From Marinomonas primoryensis (lineage in GTDB: Bacteria > Pseudomonadota > Gammaproteobacteria > Pseudomonadales > Marinomonadaceae), in the NCBI RefSeq assembly GCF_013372285.1, contig NZ_CP054301.1, positions 1,660,001 through 1,724,000 of the forward strand: a stretch of 64,000 nucleotides of DNA, given 5' to 3'. The notes under the pieces are model-generated. The model ran no database searches, was not told where the DNA came from, and saw only the letters and a program-made list of their open reading frames with translations. Within the stretch, counting starts at the first letter, position 1. Each line of letters opens with the position of its first letter. A program made the position numbers and the translations under genes. Of the stretch, positions 21,080 to 31,744 are shown piece after piece.

Positions 21080-21804
21080 CGCTTTCGAAATGCAGACGTT
21101 GCCGACTTGGAGGTGACATCAATTTTTGCCATGATCAGGGCCATCTCTTCTGCCTCGGCCTGTTGCTGGGCTTTTAGCTTATCTTCGCGTTCTTTTTTTG
21201 ATGTTTTTTCGGCCTCATTTAGCATTTTCTGAGTGCTGGCTTTACTTTTTGTTCGAGGCGGTGCTTTTTTTTTCTCCGTTACTGTCGTGACAGGAACGTC
21301 TAGTCTTTCTTCGCCAATGAGCTCTCCAAAGAAGGCATGAGCGGTTGGTGTTGGCTCAAGTGTTTTTTTTGGGAGTGCTACGGTCTTTTTTACGGCGGCC
21401 TTTCTTGTTTTCTTAGGTTGTTCTGCCGTTGATACGCCATTGGCGTCAAAAAGCGCTTTTTTACCTGTGTTTAGATTGGCGGCTTTTTCAGCTGTCTGGG
21501 CTATTTTGTAGCCACGTAAGCTTTCGCCATTATAAATAGAAATATAGTCTGTTTCTAATTCATATAGCTCTTGCTTGTCGCTGGTTTCAAACAGCTCTTC
21601 AACCGTGAATGCTTCAACGCCACTTTCCCTGATGTCATTGTATAAGGGGAAATCTAGGCCTTCGTTCGTTGCTTCAATGTATTGCTCAAAACGTTGGAAA
21701 CCGCTGTTGAAAGAAGTACCAATATAGTGCTTCCCGGAGATGTTATTCGTGATTTTAAAAACGACCAAAATCGTTGCCTCTGCATAATATCTTTTTAATA
21801 GCAC
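21070..21804 (-). CDS. GIY-YIG-like domain protein with lysine-rich tail
   Basis: The 244-residue protein begins with a segment resembling the GIY-YIG nuclease fold (about residues 13-100): the VVFKITNNISGKHYIGTS stretch has the YIG half, while the GIY half is VVF. An acidic region with ELYELE follows. The second half (about 120-244) is low complexity, rich in Lys, Ala, Thr and Glu, with a likely coiled coil (KKEREDKLKAQQQAEAEE). The start is the GTG at 21804, directly after an inverted repeat. Function unknown; whether nuclease residues are complete is uncertain. Confidence 0.65.
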   Translation of the reverse strand: MLLKRYYAEATILVVFKITNNISGKHYIGTSFNSGFQRFEQYIEATNEGLDFPLYNDIRESGVEAFTVEELFETSDKQELYELETDYISIYNGESLRGYKIAQTAEKAANLNTGKKALFDANGVSTAEQPKKTRKAAVKKTVALPKKTLEPTPTAHAFFGELIGEERLDVPVTTVTEKKKAPPRTKSKASTQKMLNEAEKTSKKEREDKLKAQQQAEAEEMALIMAKIDVTSKSATSAFRKRKS

Positions 21805-21806
21805 AT

Positions 21807-21848
21807 AAGCCCCATTCGCCTGAGGTGACCCAAAGGCGAATGGGGCTT
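21807..21848. repeat. Perfect 14-bp inverted repeat between two minus-strand genes
   Basis: AAGCCCCATTCGCC at 21807-21820 is repeated in reverse complement at 21835-21848 with a 14-base loop. It lies between the O-methyltransferase stop and the GTG start of the GIY-YIG gene. It has no T tract on either strand, so it is not a classic terminator. The GGGG nearest the GTG start is within the stem. Confidence 0.85.
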
Positions 21849-21861
21849 ATAAGAAATAGGA

Positions 21862-22488
21862 TTAGTGTTTTACGACGATGTTAAGACCATCGCGAACATT
21901 CAGATGAACATTCTCAACTCGTTTGTCTTGCGCAATCAAGCGGTTGACTTGGTTGACAGCGATGTCGCTGTTTTCTTTTGGGGCTAGAACTCTTCCTTGC
22001 CATAAGGAGTTATCAATAATAATAAGGCCACCAGATCTAACAAGCGGTAAAACGGCTTCATAGTAGTTCAGGTAATTGCGTTTATCAGCATCAATAAAGA
22101 CAAAGTCAAATTCCCCTTCAAGGGATTTGATCGTATCTAGCGCAGGGCCAAAAATCGGTTTGATTTTCTTACCGTGTGCACTGCGATCAAAAAAAGATTG
22201 AGCAAACTCAATGGCTCTTGGGTTTGTTTCGCAACAAATGAGCTCACCGTCATTTGGCATCCCTTCAGCTATTGATAGTGCTGAATAGCCTGTAAACATG
22301 CCAATCTCGAGAGCTCGTTTAGGTTGTGCGATCCTTGCTAGAAGCTTCAATGTACGGCCAATGGTTTTTCCGGATAACTTATTTGGGTAACCCATGTCCG
22401 AATAGGTCTTTTCAACCAGTTCGATTAATAGGTCGGGTTCTGATTGAGTGGTCTCAATACAGTAGTTATCAAGATTGTTGGAATCCAT
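21862..22488 (-). CDS. Class I SAM-dependent O-methyltransferase
   Basis: The 208-residue protein belongs to the cation-dependent O-methyltransferase family (Methyltransf_3, like catechol or caffeoyl-CoA O-methyltransferases). The SAM loop is LEIGMFTGYSAL (about residues 60-71), followed by ICCETNPRA, FDFVFIDADKRNY with metal-binding Asp residues, and IIIDNSLWQGRV. The natural substrate cannot be read from sequence. It is transcribed away from thrS, sharing a 240-bp upstream region with it. Confidence 0.88.
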   Translation of the reverse strand: MDSNNLDNYCIETTQSEPDLLIELVEKTYSDMGYPNKLSGKTIGRTLKLLARIAQPKRALEIGMFTGYSALSIAEGMPNDGELICCETNPRAIEFAQSFFDRSAHGKKIKPIFGPALDTIKSLEGEFDFVFIDADKRNYLNYYEAVLPLVRSGGLIIIDNSLWQGRVLAPKENSDIAVNQVNRLIAQDKRVENVHLNVRDGLNIVVKH

Positions 22489-22683
22489 ACGGCCTTTCAG
22501 TAAATAGAAGTCTATGCAAAACAGAGGGTAATTTTACTCTGCATGCAGAGAATGTCTATGGCTGAATGAGATAAAAATGCCTTGATTTTTACGAATGGCC
22601 ATAGTGCGTACAATAATAGCGTTATTTAAATTAGATTCGCATGAATAATCGAAAAATGATAATTTATGCGCTGAAATTTACAT

Positions 22684-22704
22684 GTGCTCTTTAGTATGGA
22701 GCAC
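22684..22704 (+). promoter_or_regulatory. Small hairpin in the thrS leader
   Basis: GTGCTC / GAGCAC pair with a 9-base loop just upstream of the thrS ribosome-binding site. In E. coli the thrS leader forms tRNA-like hairpins bound by the enzyme; a similar role here is only a guess from position. Confidence 0.3.
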
Positions 22705-22728
22705 CACTGACTCCGATAGGGGAATAAA

Positions 22729-24666
22729 ATGCCTGTAATTACTTTGCCTGATGGCAGTCAACGCTCTTTTTCAAACCCAGTAACTGTTATGCAGGTGGCT
22801 GAAGATATCGGTCCTGGTCTTGCAAAAGCGACAGTGGCTGGTCGTATAAATGGCATGCTGGTCGATGCTTGTGAACTTATTTCAGACGATGCCAAATTGA
22901 GTATCGTTACTGGGAAGGATGACGACGGTGTCGAGATAATTCGCCATTCATTTGCGCATCTTGTTGGTCACGCCGTTAAACAGTTGTATCCCACCGCAGA
23001 AATGGCAATCGGGCCCGTGATAGGCGAGGGTTTTTATTATGATATCGCTTATGAACGCCCTTTTACGCCAGACGACTTAGCGGCCATTGAAAAACGTATG
23101 GGAGAATTGGTTAAAACTGACTACGATGTTGTTAAAAAAATGACTCCAATTGCGGATGCTCGCCAGCAATTCGTTGATCGTGGTGAAACCTATAAAGTTG
23201 CCTTGATTGACGGCATGGATCAGTCTGTAAAAGAAGTTGGCTTGTATTGTCACGAAGAATATATGGACATGTGTCGTGGTCCTCATGTGCCAAATACTCG
23301 TGTATTGCGTCATTTTAAATTGACGAAATTGGCGGGTGCTTATTGGCGCGGCGACTCTAACAATGAAATGTTACAGCGCATATATGGTACGGCTTGGAAT
23401 GACAAAAAAGAATTAAAGGCCTATTTGACTCGTATTGAGGAAGCTGAAAAGCGTGATCATCGCAAGTTAGGTAAGAAGTTAGATCTTTTTCATCTTCAAG
23501 AAGAGGCGCCTGGAATGGTGTTTTGGCATCCTAAAGGATGGCGCTTGTACCAAGCTGTTGAACAATATATGCGACAAAAACAGCTTGATAATAACTATCA
23601 AGAAGTAAAAACACCGCAGATTGTTGACCGAGTGCTTTGGGAGAAATCTGGGCACTGGGGTAAATATCACGAGAATATGTTTACTACGCATTCTGAAAAT
23701 CGTGATTACGCCGTAAAACCGATGAATTGCCCGTGTCATATTCAGGTTTATAATCAGGGGTTGAAAAGTTACCGTGATTTGCCGTTTCGAATGGCAGAAT
23801 TTGGCTCTTGTCACCGTAATGAGCCTTCTGGTGCTTTACATGGTATAATGCGAGTTCGTAATTTTGTTCAAGACGATGGTCACATCTTTGTAACAGAAGG
23901 CCAGATTCAGCAAGAAGTGTCTGAGTTTATTGATTTGTTGCATGAGGTTTATGCAGACTTTGGTTTTGATAATATTATTTATCGCTTGTCTACTCGTCCA
24001 GAGCAGCGAGTTGGTTCTGATGAAGTGTGGGATAAGTCTGAAAAAGCCTTAGCTCACGCATTGGACTCAGCTGGGCTTGACTGGGAAGAGCTGCCAGGAG
24101 AAGGTGCATTTTATGGGCCTAAAATTGAGTTTTCTTTGAAAGATGCCATTGGTCGTGTGTGGCAGTGTGGTACCATTCAGGTTGATTTTTCTATGCCAAC
24201 TCGTTTGAGTGCACAATATGTCTCAGAAGATGGTTCGCGCCAAACGCCGGTTATGTTGCACCGAGCGATAGTGGGTTCACTTGAGCGTTTCATTGGAATT
24301 TTGATTGAAGAGACAGAAGGTGCGTTTCCTGTCTGGCTTGCGCCCGAACAAGTTGTTATCATGAACATTACAGATCGCCAAGCAGACTATTGTTCTGATT
24401 TGGCAAAAAGATTAAATTCAAATGGCTTTAGAGCAAAACTTGACTTGAGAAACGAGAAGATCGGGTTTAAAATTCGCGAGCATACACTTCAACGAGTCCC
24501 ATACATGATCGTTGTTGGTGATAAGGAGGTCGAACAGCAACAAGTTGCCGTTCGAACTCGTGCTGGTGAAGATCTTGGAGTGATGAGTCTTTCTGATTTT
24601 GAAGGTTTGCTTCAAAAAGAAGTTGCTCGCCGTAGCCGTAAACAAGAAGTGGAGATAGTACTATAA
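22729..24666 (+). CDS. thrS: Threonyl-tRNA synthetase
   Basis: ThrRS charges tRNA-Thr. The 645-residue class II enzyme has an N-terminal TGS domain (1-60), the editing domain with [10 protein letters not shown] and a CHEE..DMCRGPH segment, the catalytic core with [10 protein letters not shown] zinc ligand and [20 protein letters not shown] region (motif 2), motif 3 ([13 protein letters not shown]), and a C-terminal anticodon-binding domain. It starts the translation block with infC 8 bp downstream. Three tRNA-Thr genes lie 6 kb further on. Confidence 0.98.
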   Translation: MPVITLPDGSQRSFSNPVTVMQVAEDIGPGLAKATVAGRINGMLVDACELISDDAKLSIVTGKDDDGVEIIRHSFAHLVGHAVKQLYPTAEMAIGPVIGEGFYYDIAYERPFTPDDLAAIEKRMGELVKTDYDVVKKMTPIADARQQFVDRGETYKVALIDGMDQSVKEVGLYCHEEYMDMCRGPHVPNTRVLRHFKLTKLAGAYWRGDSNNEMLQRIYGTAWNDKKELKAYLTRIEEAEKRDHRKLGKKLDLFHLQEEAPGMVFWHPKGWRLYQAVEQYMRQKQLDNNYQEVKTPQIVDRVLWEKSGHWGKYHENMFTTHSENRDYAVKPMNCPCHIQVYNQGLKSYRDLPFRMAEFGSCHRNEPSGALHGIMRVRNFVQDDGHIFVTEGQIQQEVSEFIDLLHEVYADFGFDNIIYRLSTRPEQRVGSDEVWDKSEKALAHALDSAGLDWEELPGEGAFYGPKIEFSLKDAIGRVWQCGTIQVDFSMPTRLSAQYVSEDGSRQTPVMLHRAIVGSLERFIGILIEETEGAFPVWLAPEQVVIMNITDRQADYCSDLAKRLNSNGFRAKLDLRNEKIGFKIREHTLQRVPYMIVVGDKEVEQQQVAVRTRAGEDLGVMSLSDFEGLLQKEVARRSRKQEVEIVL

Positions 24667-24674
24667 AAGGTAAT

Positions 24675-25208
24675 ATGAATCGTGGACGTGCCGCTAGTAA
24701 GCAGCGTCCTCTAATCAACGAGAACATTCGAGCTACCGAAGTGCGCTTAATTGCTGTCGACGGTGAACAAGTTGGCGTTGTCTCGCTTGAAGAGGCACTT
24801 AAAGCAGCACAAGATGCGACGCTTGACCTGGTGCAAATTGCTGATTCAGATCCGATTGTTTGTAAAATCATGGACTACGGCAAGCATATTTTTGAGCTAA
24901 AGAAAGCGAAAGCGGCTCAAAAGAAAAATGCGAAGCAGATTCAGGTTAAAGAAATGAAATTCCGTCCAGGGACGGAGGAAGGGGATTATCAGGTAAAACT
25001 CCGCAACCTGATACGTTTCCTTGAAGGCGGGGATAAGGCTAAGGTATCGCTAAGATACCGCGGTCGTGAAATGGCCCATCAGGAGCTTGGTATGCAACTT
25101 ATGAATCGAGTCGCTATAGACTTAGAGGAATATGGTGCAGTAGAGCAAGCTGCGAAAATGGAAGGTCGTCAATTGACTATGGTGCTAGGCCCCAAAAAGA
25201 AGAAGTAA
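24675..25208 (+). CDS. infC: Translation initiation factor IF-3
   Basis: IF-3 keeps 30S subunits free and checks start-codon pairing. The 177-residue protein shows [12 protein letters not shown] at the N-terminus, the central [24 protein letters not shown] and [13 protein letters not shown]. In E. coli this gene starts with AUU and is autoregulated by that rare codon. Here the best start is an ordinary ATG at 24675, with AAAGG only four bases away, so the autoregulation may differ. An upstream non-ATG start was not convincing. Confidence 0.95.
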   Translation: MNRGRAASKQRPLINENIRATEVRLIAVDGEQVGVVSLEEALKAAQDATLDLVQIADSDPIVCKIMDYGKHIFELKKAKAAQKKNAKQIQVKEMKFRPGTEEGDYQVKLRNLIRFLEGGDKAKVSLRYRGREMAHQELGMQLMNRVAIDLEEYGAVEQAAKMEGRQLTMVLGPKKKK

Positions 25209-25300
25209 TTTTAAATAACGCGATTTTATAAACTTAGGTTTTAAAAATCGTGTTTTTAGGAAATTACACTAACATTAACGAATGCGAGAGTGGTTTTATC

Positions 25301-25495
25301 ATGTCCAAAATTAAGTCACACAGTGGCGCAGCTAAGCGCTTCAAACGTACCGCGAATGGTTTTAAGCATAAGCAGTCTCATACTAGTCATATTTTGACTA
25401 AGAAATCGACTAAGCGTAAGCGTCATCTTCGTACTATGAAGAAGGTTGCGCAAAGTGACAAAGCGTTAATTGTACGCATGTTGCCATACATCTAG
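25301..25495 (+). CDS. rpmI: 50S ribosomal protein L35
   Basis: L35 is a 64-residue, strongly basic protein of the large ribosomal subunit. I chose the ATG at 25301 because it yields the standard [14 protein letters not shown] start; a longer frame from 25250 would add 17 residues that do not fit the family. It sits between infC and rplT as in most bacteria. The upstream 92 bp could carry L20-type control but no clear structure was recognised. Confidence 0.96.
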   Translation: MSKIKSHSGAAKRFKRTANGFKHKQSHTSHILTKKSTKRKRHLRTMKKVAQSDKALIVRMLPYI

Positions 25496-25541
25496 GTCTA
25501 GATTTTTTAGTTCATTAATTTATTAGTATAAGGTTTATATT

Positions 25542-25898
25542 ATGCCTCGCGTAAAACGTGGTGTTCAGGCTCGTCGCCGTCACAAGAAGATTTTAAAGCA
25601 AGCTAAAGGTTATTACGGTGCACGTAGCCGTGTATTTCGTGTAGCGAAACAAGCTGTTATCAAAGCTGGTCAGTATCAGTACCGTGACCGTCGTCAGCGT
25701 AAACGTCAATTCCGCGCTTTGTGGATTGCTCGTATTAACGCTGCTGCACGTATCAATGGTCTGTCTTACAGCCGTTTCATTGCTGGCTTGAAACAAGCTG
25801 CAATTGAAATTGACCGTAAGGTCTTGGCTGACCTAGCTGTGTACGAAAAAGAAGTTTTTGCTGCAATCGTTGAAAAAGCGAAAGCAAGCTTGGCTTAA
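25542..25898 (+). CDS. rplT: 50S ribosomal protein L20
   Basis: L20 binds 23S rRNA early in subunit assembly and in E. coli represses rpmI-rplT. The 118 residues start with [15 protein letters not shown] and continue with the typical [19 protein letters not shown] and [15 protein letters not shown] segments. The gene ends before a strong terminator-like hairpin that precedes pheS. Confidence 0.97.
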   Translation: MPRVKRGVQARRRHKKILKQAKGYYGARSRVFRVAKQAVIKAGQYQYRDRRQRKRQFRALWIARINAAARINGLSYSRFIAGLKQAAIEIDRKVLADLAVYEKEVFAAIVEKAKASLA

Positions 25899-25978
25899 TT
25901 TCTGACGTAGCCTTAGAGTGATTCGGTCTTGAAAGATATTGTCTTAATAGAGCGAATGATTCAATGCAGTCTTTGATA

Positions 25979-26016
25979 GGGGAAGAGCCAACGGCTCTTC
26001 CCCTATTTTATTTTTT
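25979..26016 (+). terminator. Terminator or attenuator upstream of pheS
   Basis: GGGGAAGAGCC / GGCTCTTCCCC form an 11-bp stem with a 3-base loop, followed by TATTTTATTTTTT. The T-rich end is 11 bp from the pheS ATG. In E. coli pheST is controlled by attenuation with a phenylalanine-rich leader peptide; no clear Phe-rich leader precedes this hairpin. Confidence 0.8.
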
Positions 26017-26027
26017 GGAGTGTGTAA

Positions 26028-27023
<996 letters not shown>

Positions 27024-27045
27024 CCCCTCGACCTAGGATGTTTTT

Positions 27046-29430
27046 ATGAAAGTTAGTGAAAATTGGTTAAGAGAGTGGGTCAACCCAAGCATTAGTAGTG
27101 ATGATTTGGTGGCTCAAATCACTCTGGCTGGCCTTGAAGTGGATGAAGTTTTACCTGTTGCCTCTGCGTTTTCTGGTGTGGTGGTAGGTGAAATTATCAG
27201 CGCTGAGCCTCACCCAAATGCTGATAAGCTGCAAGTTTGTCAAGTGTCTGATGGTATAGAGGCTTTTCAAGTGGTTTGTGGCGCACCAAATGCGCGTGCC
27301 GGTATTAAAATCCCCTTTGCAAAAATTGGTGCCGTATTAGGTGCAGATTTCAAAATCAAAAAAGCCAAGCTTCGTCAAGTTGAGTCGTTTGGTATGTTGT
27401 GCTCTGCCTCTGAGTTGGGTTTGAGTGATGACCATGACGGTATTATGGAGTTGCCATCATCCGCTAAGGTTGGCGAAGATTTTCGTGCTTTTTTAGGGTT
27501 GGATGATCAGATTATTGATGTTGATTTAACGCCTAATCGCAGTGACTGTTTAAGCGTCGCTGGCTTGGCGCGTGAAGTGGGTGTTTTAAACAAGACTGAT
27601 GTGACACCGGTTAACGTTATTCCGGCGCAAGTGGTTATTGATGATACTTTCTCTGTGCGAGTAGATGCGGCAGATGCTTGTCCTCGCTATTTGGGCCGAG
27701 TTGTACGTGGTGTCGATGTTAGCGCACAAACACCTCTTTGGATGGTTGAGAAGCTTCGTCGTAGTGGTATTCGTTCGATTGATCCTATTGTTGATATTAC
27801 TAACTTCGTGATGCTTGAGCTGGGCCAGCCAATGCATGCGTTTGACTTGGCGAACTTGTCAGGGTCTGTGGTTGTGCGAATGGCAACGGCAGGAGAGAAG
27901 ATCACTTTGCTTGATGGGCAAGATATTGCTCTTCGTGAAGATACCTTATTGATTGCTGATGAGAAAGCGCCATTGGCCATTGCCGGCGTAATGGGCGGCA
28001 AAGGCTCTGGCGTTAATGAGGAAACGAAAGACATCTTTTTAGAAAGTGCTTTCTTTACGCCGCTTGCTTTGGCGGGTAAAGCGCGTTCCTATGGATTGCA
28101 CACAGATTCGTCACATCGTTTTGAGCGTGGTGTGGACGCTACCTTACAAGAAAGAGCCATAGAGCGTGCGACAGCTCTGGTTGTTGAAATTGCAGGCGGT
28201 CAGGTTGGCCCTATTACTCATGCGGTAAACGAAGCGTCATTGCCGGAAGCGGCAGTGGTGACTTTGCGTCGTAAGAAGCTTGATCAATATTTGGCTATGT
28301 CAATTGATAAAGACCTTGTGACGGATATTCTGACTCGTCTTGGTTTGGATATGATTGAGGTAACGGATGAGGCTTGGCTGACCAAAGCGCCATCTCATCG
28401 TTTTGATATTGCTATTGAAGCGGACTTGATCGAGGAAGTGGCGCGGATTTATGGCTATGATAATCTTCCGTCTTCTATGCCTCAGGCGGCGGTGAATTTT
28501 ACACCTTTGTCTGAGACGAAAGCTCAAATTCAAGTACTGCGATCAATTCTAGTGTCTCAGGGTTATCAGGAAGCGGTGACATACAGCTTTATTGACCCAG
28601 TTTTAAGCAAGCAATTTTTGCCTGAGATAGAGCCTGTGCCACTGGCGAATCCGATTTCTGCTGATATGGGCGTTATGCGTCCTAGTTTGGTACCGGGGTT
28701 GGTAAGAGCGTATCTTCATAATCAAAATCGTCAGCAGTCTCGTGTACGTTTGTTTGAGACAGGGCGTCGTTTCATTGGTTCTGTTGATGCCTTAGATAAG
28801 TTAGATCAGCAGCAGCAAATTTCTGGTTTGATCGCTGGATCTCGTGATGCTGAAGCTTGGTATCATAATAGTGAGAAGGTTGATTTTTATGACCTTAAGG
28901 CACACGTTGAAGCGTTGTTTGCGCTGAATGATGGTGGCAAGCCGAGTTACGAGCCGTCTAATTGCGTTTTTCTTCATCCGGGTCGTTCAGCTGATATTTT
29001 TGTTGAAGGCAAGTTTGTTGGTGTAATGGGTGAGCTGCATCCTCAGTTGTCTAAAGAGTTAGGGGTTAACCAGCCTTTGTATGTCTTTGATATTGCCTTG
29101 TCGGCCGTTCTGCAGGCTTCTTTGCCTGAATATAAAGCGGTTTCTAAATTCCCTGAAGTGCGTCGTGACTTGGCCTTGTTGGTTGATCGTGCTGTTGCTG
29201 TGAGTGAGTTAGAGAAAGTGATTTTGAGTTCTGCAGGTGATGCGCTTAAAAGTGTCTTGGTTTTTGATGTTTATCAGGGACAAGGTATTGATGAGACGAA
29301 AAAAAGTGTCGCTTTGGGCTTGACGTGGCAACATCCTTCACACACTCTTAGTGATGAAGAAGTGAGCAACTCTGTCGAGCAAACAGTAGCGGCGTTGTTT
29401 GATCAGTTGGGAGCCGTTGTAAGGGGGTAG
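27046..29430 (+). CDS. pheT: Phenylalanyl-tRNA synthetase beta subunit
   Basis: PheT supplies tRNA binding and editing of misacylated Tyr-tRNA-Phe. The 794-residue length is normal. Domains in order are the N-terminal tRNA-binding (EMAP-like) domain with [12 protein letters not shown], the B3/B4 editing domain with GQPMHAFD, B5, the catalytic-like core with [18 protein letters not shown], and a C-terminal ferredoxin-fold anticodon-binding domain ([13 protein letters not shown]). It ends 4 bp before ihfA, an operon shared with many gammaproteobacteria. Confidence 0.98.
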   Translation: MKVSENWLREWVNPSISSDDLVAQITLAGLEVDEVLPVASAFSGVVVGEIISAEPHPNADKLQVCQVSDGIEAFQVVCGAPNARAGIKIPFAKIGAVLGADFKIKKAKLRQVESFGMLCSASELGLSDDHDGIMELPSSAKVGEDFRAFLGLDDQIIDVDLTPNRSDCLSVAGLAREVGVLNKTDVTPVNVIPAQVVIDDTFSVRVDAADACPRYLGRVVRGVDVSAQTPLWMVEKLRRSGIRSIDPIVDITNFVMLELGQPMHAFDLANLSGSVVVRMATAGEKITLLDGQDIALREDTLLIADEKAPLAIAGVMGGKGSGVNEETKDIFLESAFFTPLALAGKARSYGLHTDSSHRFERGVDATLQERAIERATALVVEIAGGQVGPITHAVNEASLPEAAVVTLRRKKLDQYLAMSIDKDLVTDILTRLGLDMIEVTDEAWLTKAPSHRFDIAIEADLIEEVARIYGYDNLPSSMPQAAVNFTPLSETKAQIQVLRSILVSQGYQEAVTYSFIDPVLSKQFLPEIEPVPLANPISADMGVMRPSLVPGLVRAYLHNQNRQQSRVRLFETGRRFIGSVDALDKLDQQQQISGLIAGSRDAEAWYHNSEKVDFYDLKAHVEALFALNDGGKPSYEPSNCVFLHPGRSADIFVEGKFVGVMGELHPQLSKELGVNQPLYVFDIALSAVLQASLPEYKAVSKFPEVRRDLALLVDRAVAVSELEKVILSSAGDALKSVLVFDVYQGQGIDETKKSVALGLTWQHPSHTLSDEEVSNSVEQTVAALFDQLGAVVRG

Positions 29431-29434
29431 GTTT

Positions 29435-29731
29435 ATGGGGTCGTTGACAAAAGCGGACCTTGCTGAAAATTTAGTGGATTCAATTGGTTTGACTAAAAAA
29501 GACGCAAAAGATCTGGTTGAAGATTTTTTTGATGTCGTACGTAATTCACTAATAGAGCGGCAGCAAGTTAAGTTATCTGGCTTTGGCAATTTTGAAGTGC
29601 GTGAAAAAAGTCAGCGCCCAGGTCGAAATCCCAAAACGGGGGAAGAAATCCCAATTACTGCGCGTACGGTAGTTACTTTTCGGCCAGGGCAAAAGCTTAA
29701 GTCAAAGGTAGAAGACTATATGCAAGAATAG
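29435..29731 (+). CDS. ihfA: Integration host factor alpha subunit
   Basis: IhfA pairs with IhfB to bend DNA sharply at specific sites. The 98 residues include the dimer helices ([24 protein letters not shown]) and the DNA-binding arm [15 protein letters not shown] with the intercalating Pro. Alpha is preferred over beta because of its place directly after pheT. A terminator follows. Confidence 0.96.
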   Translation: MGSLTKADLAENLVDSIGLTKKDAKDLVEDFFDVVRNSLIERQQVKLSGFGNFEVREKSQRPGRNPKTGEEIPITARTVVTFRPGQKLKSKVEDYMQE

Positions 29732-29744
29732 TTTTTCTTTTTTG

Positions 29745-29776
29745 AAAAAAAACCATCCATTTCGGATGGTTTTTTT
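29745..29776 (+). terminator. Terminator after ihfA
   Basis: Stem AAAACCATCC / GGATGGTTTT with a 5-base loop and a T run. The A-rich 5' side extends the pairing to about 13 bp. Confidence 0.9.
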
Positions 29777-29968
29777 GTGTCTAGCTGCCCTCTGAGGTTG
29801 TTTTTTTATATTAGGTTGACTGATGGGTAAGTCTTATCTTACTGCTATTGAAGAGTTAAGATGAATGATACTTAGATCAATGTTTAAGCGATGGATCTAC
29901 TTAATTGTTATCGCATGATTAAATCAAAAAAAAATATATAAAAGTCTTCCCTTTTCAATTCGTTATAG

Positions 29969-29984
29969 TAATATACGCACCCGC
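29969..29984 (+). promoter_or_regulatory. Candidate tRNA operon promoter -10 and GC-rich discriminator
   Basis: TAATAT at 29969-29974 is followed by a GC-rich stretch (CGCACCCGC), a layout typical of stable RNA promoters under stringent control. No convincing -35 box was found. It lies about 40 bp before the first tRNA. Confidence 0.3.
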
Positions 29985-30011
29985 TGACAGCGACATAGTT
30001 GTTGTTTGCAT

Positions 30012-30088
30012 CGGGGCGTAGCGCAGCCTGGTAGCGCACTAGCATGGGGTGTTAGTGGTCGCAGGTTCAAATCCTGCCGTCCCGACCA
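30012..30088 (+). tRNA. tRNA-Pro (GGG)
   Basis: A 77-base cloverleaf with encoded CCA. The anticodon loop ATGGGGT gives GGG, so it reads CCC and CCU. The T-arm GGTTCAAATCC is standard. It is the first of seven tRNAs spaced by 13-60 bp, probably one transcript. Confidence 0.95.
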
Positions 30089-30101
30089 AAACTTGAGAAA
30101 T

Positions 30102-30177
30102 GCCGCTATAGCTCAGTTGGTAGAGCATCTGACTTGTAATCAGAGGGTCCCGAGTTCGACTCTTGGTGGCGGCACCA
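30102..30177 (+). tRNA. tRNA-Thr (TGT), copy 1
   Basis: 76-base cloverleaf with encoded CCA and anticodon loop CTTGTAA (anticodon TGT). Acceptor GCCGCTA pairs with TGGCGGC including a G-T pair. Identical to the next two copies. Confidence 0.96.
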
Positions 30178-30230
30178 TTTTTTGGTCATAGTCCTCTTGT
30201 AGGATAAAAAAAGATTTTGCTTTTATTTAA

Positions 30231-30306
30231 GCCGCTATAGCTCAGTTGGTAGAGCATCTGACTTGTAATCAGAGGGTCCCGAGTTCGACTCTTGGTGGCG
30301 GCACCA
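30231..30306 (+). tRNA. tRNA-Thr (TGT), copy 2
   Basis: Same 76-base sequence as the copy at 30102; the spacers between copies differ, so the genes were duplicated and then kept identical. Confidence 0.96.
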
Positions 30307-30351
30307 CTTCTTTTAAAGAAGTTTAAATAAAAGTGAACTGCGTCATGTAAT

Positions 30352-30427
30352 GCCGCTATAGCTCAGTTGGTAGAGCATCTGACTTGTAATCAGAGGGTCC
30401 CGAGTTCGACTCTTGGTGGCGGCACCA
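30352..30427 (+). tRNA. tRNA-Thr (TGT), copy 3
   Basis: Third identical 76-base copy with encoded CCA and anticodon TGT. Confidence 0.96.
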
Positions 30428-30478
30428 CGACTTTTCTTACTAAGAAAAGCCCGTGTTTATTGATGTTAGGTAACGAGC

Positions 30479-30554
30479 GGGTGTGTAGCTCAGTTGGGAG
30501 AGCGTCGCCCTTACAAGGCGAATGTCGGGAGTTCGAACCTCTCCACACCCACCA
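30479..30554 (+). tRNA. tRNA-Val (TAC), copy 1
   Basis: 76-base cloverleaf with acceptor GGGTGTG / CACACCC and encoded ACCA. Anticodon loop CTTACAA gives TAC. Confidence 0.95.
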
Positions 30555-30604
30555 CTAACTAGACAGTGGGCTTGGTCAAACAAGCAAAAGAACTAGATCG
30601 TGTT

Positions 30605-30681
30605 GGAGTGGTAGTTCAGTTGGTTAGAATACCTGCCTGTCACGCAGGGGGTCGCGGGTTCGAGTCCCGTCCATTCCGCCA
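30605..30681 (+). tRNA. tRNA-Asp (GTC)
   Basis: 77-base cloverleaf, acceptor GGAGTGG / CCATTCC, encoded GCCA, anticodon loop CTGTCAC giving GTC. It lies between the two identical tRNA-Val genes. Confidence 0.95.
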
Positions 30682-30737
30682 TTCATGTTACTTTTAGAGT
30701 AATGTGGTCAATGGCAAAGAGTTAACGCTTTACAAGC

Positions 30738-30813
30738 GGGTGTGTAGCTCAGTTGGGAGAGCGTCGCCCTTACAAGGCGAATGTCGGGAGTTCGAACCTC
30801 TCCACACCCACCA
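30738..30813 (+). tRNA. tRNA-Val (TAC), copy 2
   Basis: Identical to the tRNA-Val at 30479, with the same ANC GCGGGTGTG approach. It is the last gene before the accessory region, so it is the natural candidate for an island attachment site, although no second copy of its 3' end was found in the window. Confidence 0.95.
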
Positions 30814-31348
30814 GTAATATGACTGATTTTGTTATATAACCTTATGCCAGTAAGTCTTGATATATATAGATCTGACTGTCCTAGTCATTACTTATTTCCT
30901 TTTCTTAATTGTTAATGTTGAATTCTTCTCAGTCTCTTAATTTATCATGTGGCGAATATGTGACCATATGGTGACCATCTCGAATAATCCGATTTTTAAT
31001 CCATTCATTAAAATACTCCCAGATACCTATTTTAGCCCATTCTTTGACCTTCGCTCGTTTTAGTCCATTCGGTAAACATGATATTTTTGGTCACAAGATT
31101 TCTGTGACCAAATTTGTTGCCAAGTGACTTTAATGTACCTAAAGTGTATTTTTCTACATTCTCATAACTAACTGACTAATAAAGAAATTAATTGTTAGGG
31201 CTAATTGGTATTTTATGACGAAGCTGAAAAACCAATGTGACCAGAGCACTTTAAAAAGTAATTTCTTTTTGTCGTTCGTGCTTCTGCGTGAGTCTTTGCA
31301 TTAAGCGTTAGTTGTGTGGGATTTTATATTTACTCAGGGAGTCGAGGA
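30814..31348. other. Gene-poor AT-rich stretch after the tRNA array
   Basis: No gene was recognised in these 535 bp. A 49-codon open stretch without start lies on the minus strand (30929-31075) and resembles nothing I know. The sequence contains several TGTGACC words, including the palindromic arms TGGTCACA / TGTGACCA at 31088-31110 and a 10-bp palindrome ACCATATGGT near 30965, which may be operator remnants. Confidence 0.5.
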
Positions 31349-31711
31349 ATGGGTACTAATTACACTGCATTATTTCGTCAAATAGAGATCCTAAGGGCTA
31401 TTCCGGATAAACCAGATCGTTCTATATCGGCCGAAACGATACAAACGGCATTAGAAGGGAAAGGTTTTAGCGTTCAAATACGTACTCTCCAGAGAGACCT
31501 TAAAGCGCTAACAAAGCAATTCGGCCTAAACTGTGATAAATCCAAGCACAAGTATAAATGGAGCTTTAAAGACAAAAGCCCAATTAATTTTGAAACCATG
31601 GATACACCTACTGCATTAACGTGGGTCCTTGCTCGGGATCAACTTTCAGGTCTGCTTCCAAAAATTGCAACAGAACAGCTTAGGGAACATGCGAATAAGT
31701 CCCTCTCATGA
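31349..31711 (+). pseudogene. WYL-type transcriptional regulator, 3' end cut by IS5 element
   Basis: The product resembles the N-terminal helix-turn-helix part of WYL-domain regulators (RQIEILRAIP, then IQTALEGKGFSVQIRTLQRDLKALTKQFGL). Full-length members are about 300 residues with a C-terminal WYL ligand-binding domain. Here the reading frame runs into the left end of an IS5-family element at 31683 and stops after about 120 residues. I could not recognise the missing half after the element. The ATG at 31349 was chosen because the HTH begins right after it. Confidence 0.7.
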
Positions 31712-31744
31712 GACAATCTCTTTTTAAGTCTTCGAGCCTCAACC

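Noticed and set aside
25250..25300. Longer L35 reading frame
   Set aside because: The extra 17 residues do not resemble L35, whose standard start is at 25301.
25955..26020. Phenylalanine-rich leader peptide for pheST
   Set aside because: The only small ORFs have few Phe codons and one reads through the hairpin itself; no convincing leader.
30006..30558. Open reading frames across the tRNA genes
   Set aside because: They are translations of tRNA sequence and repeat with each tRNA copy.
30929..31075. 49-codon open stretch on the minus strand
   Set aside because: No start codon, no recognisable family, and in an AT-rich remnant zone.
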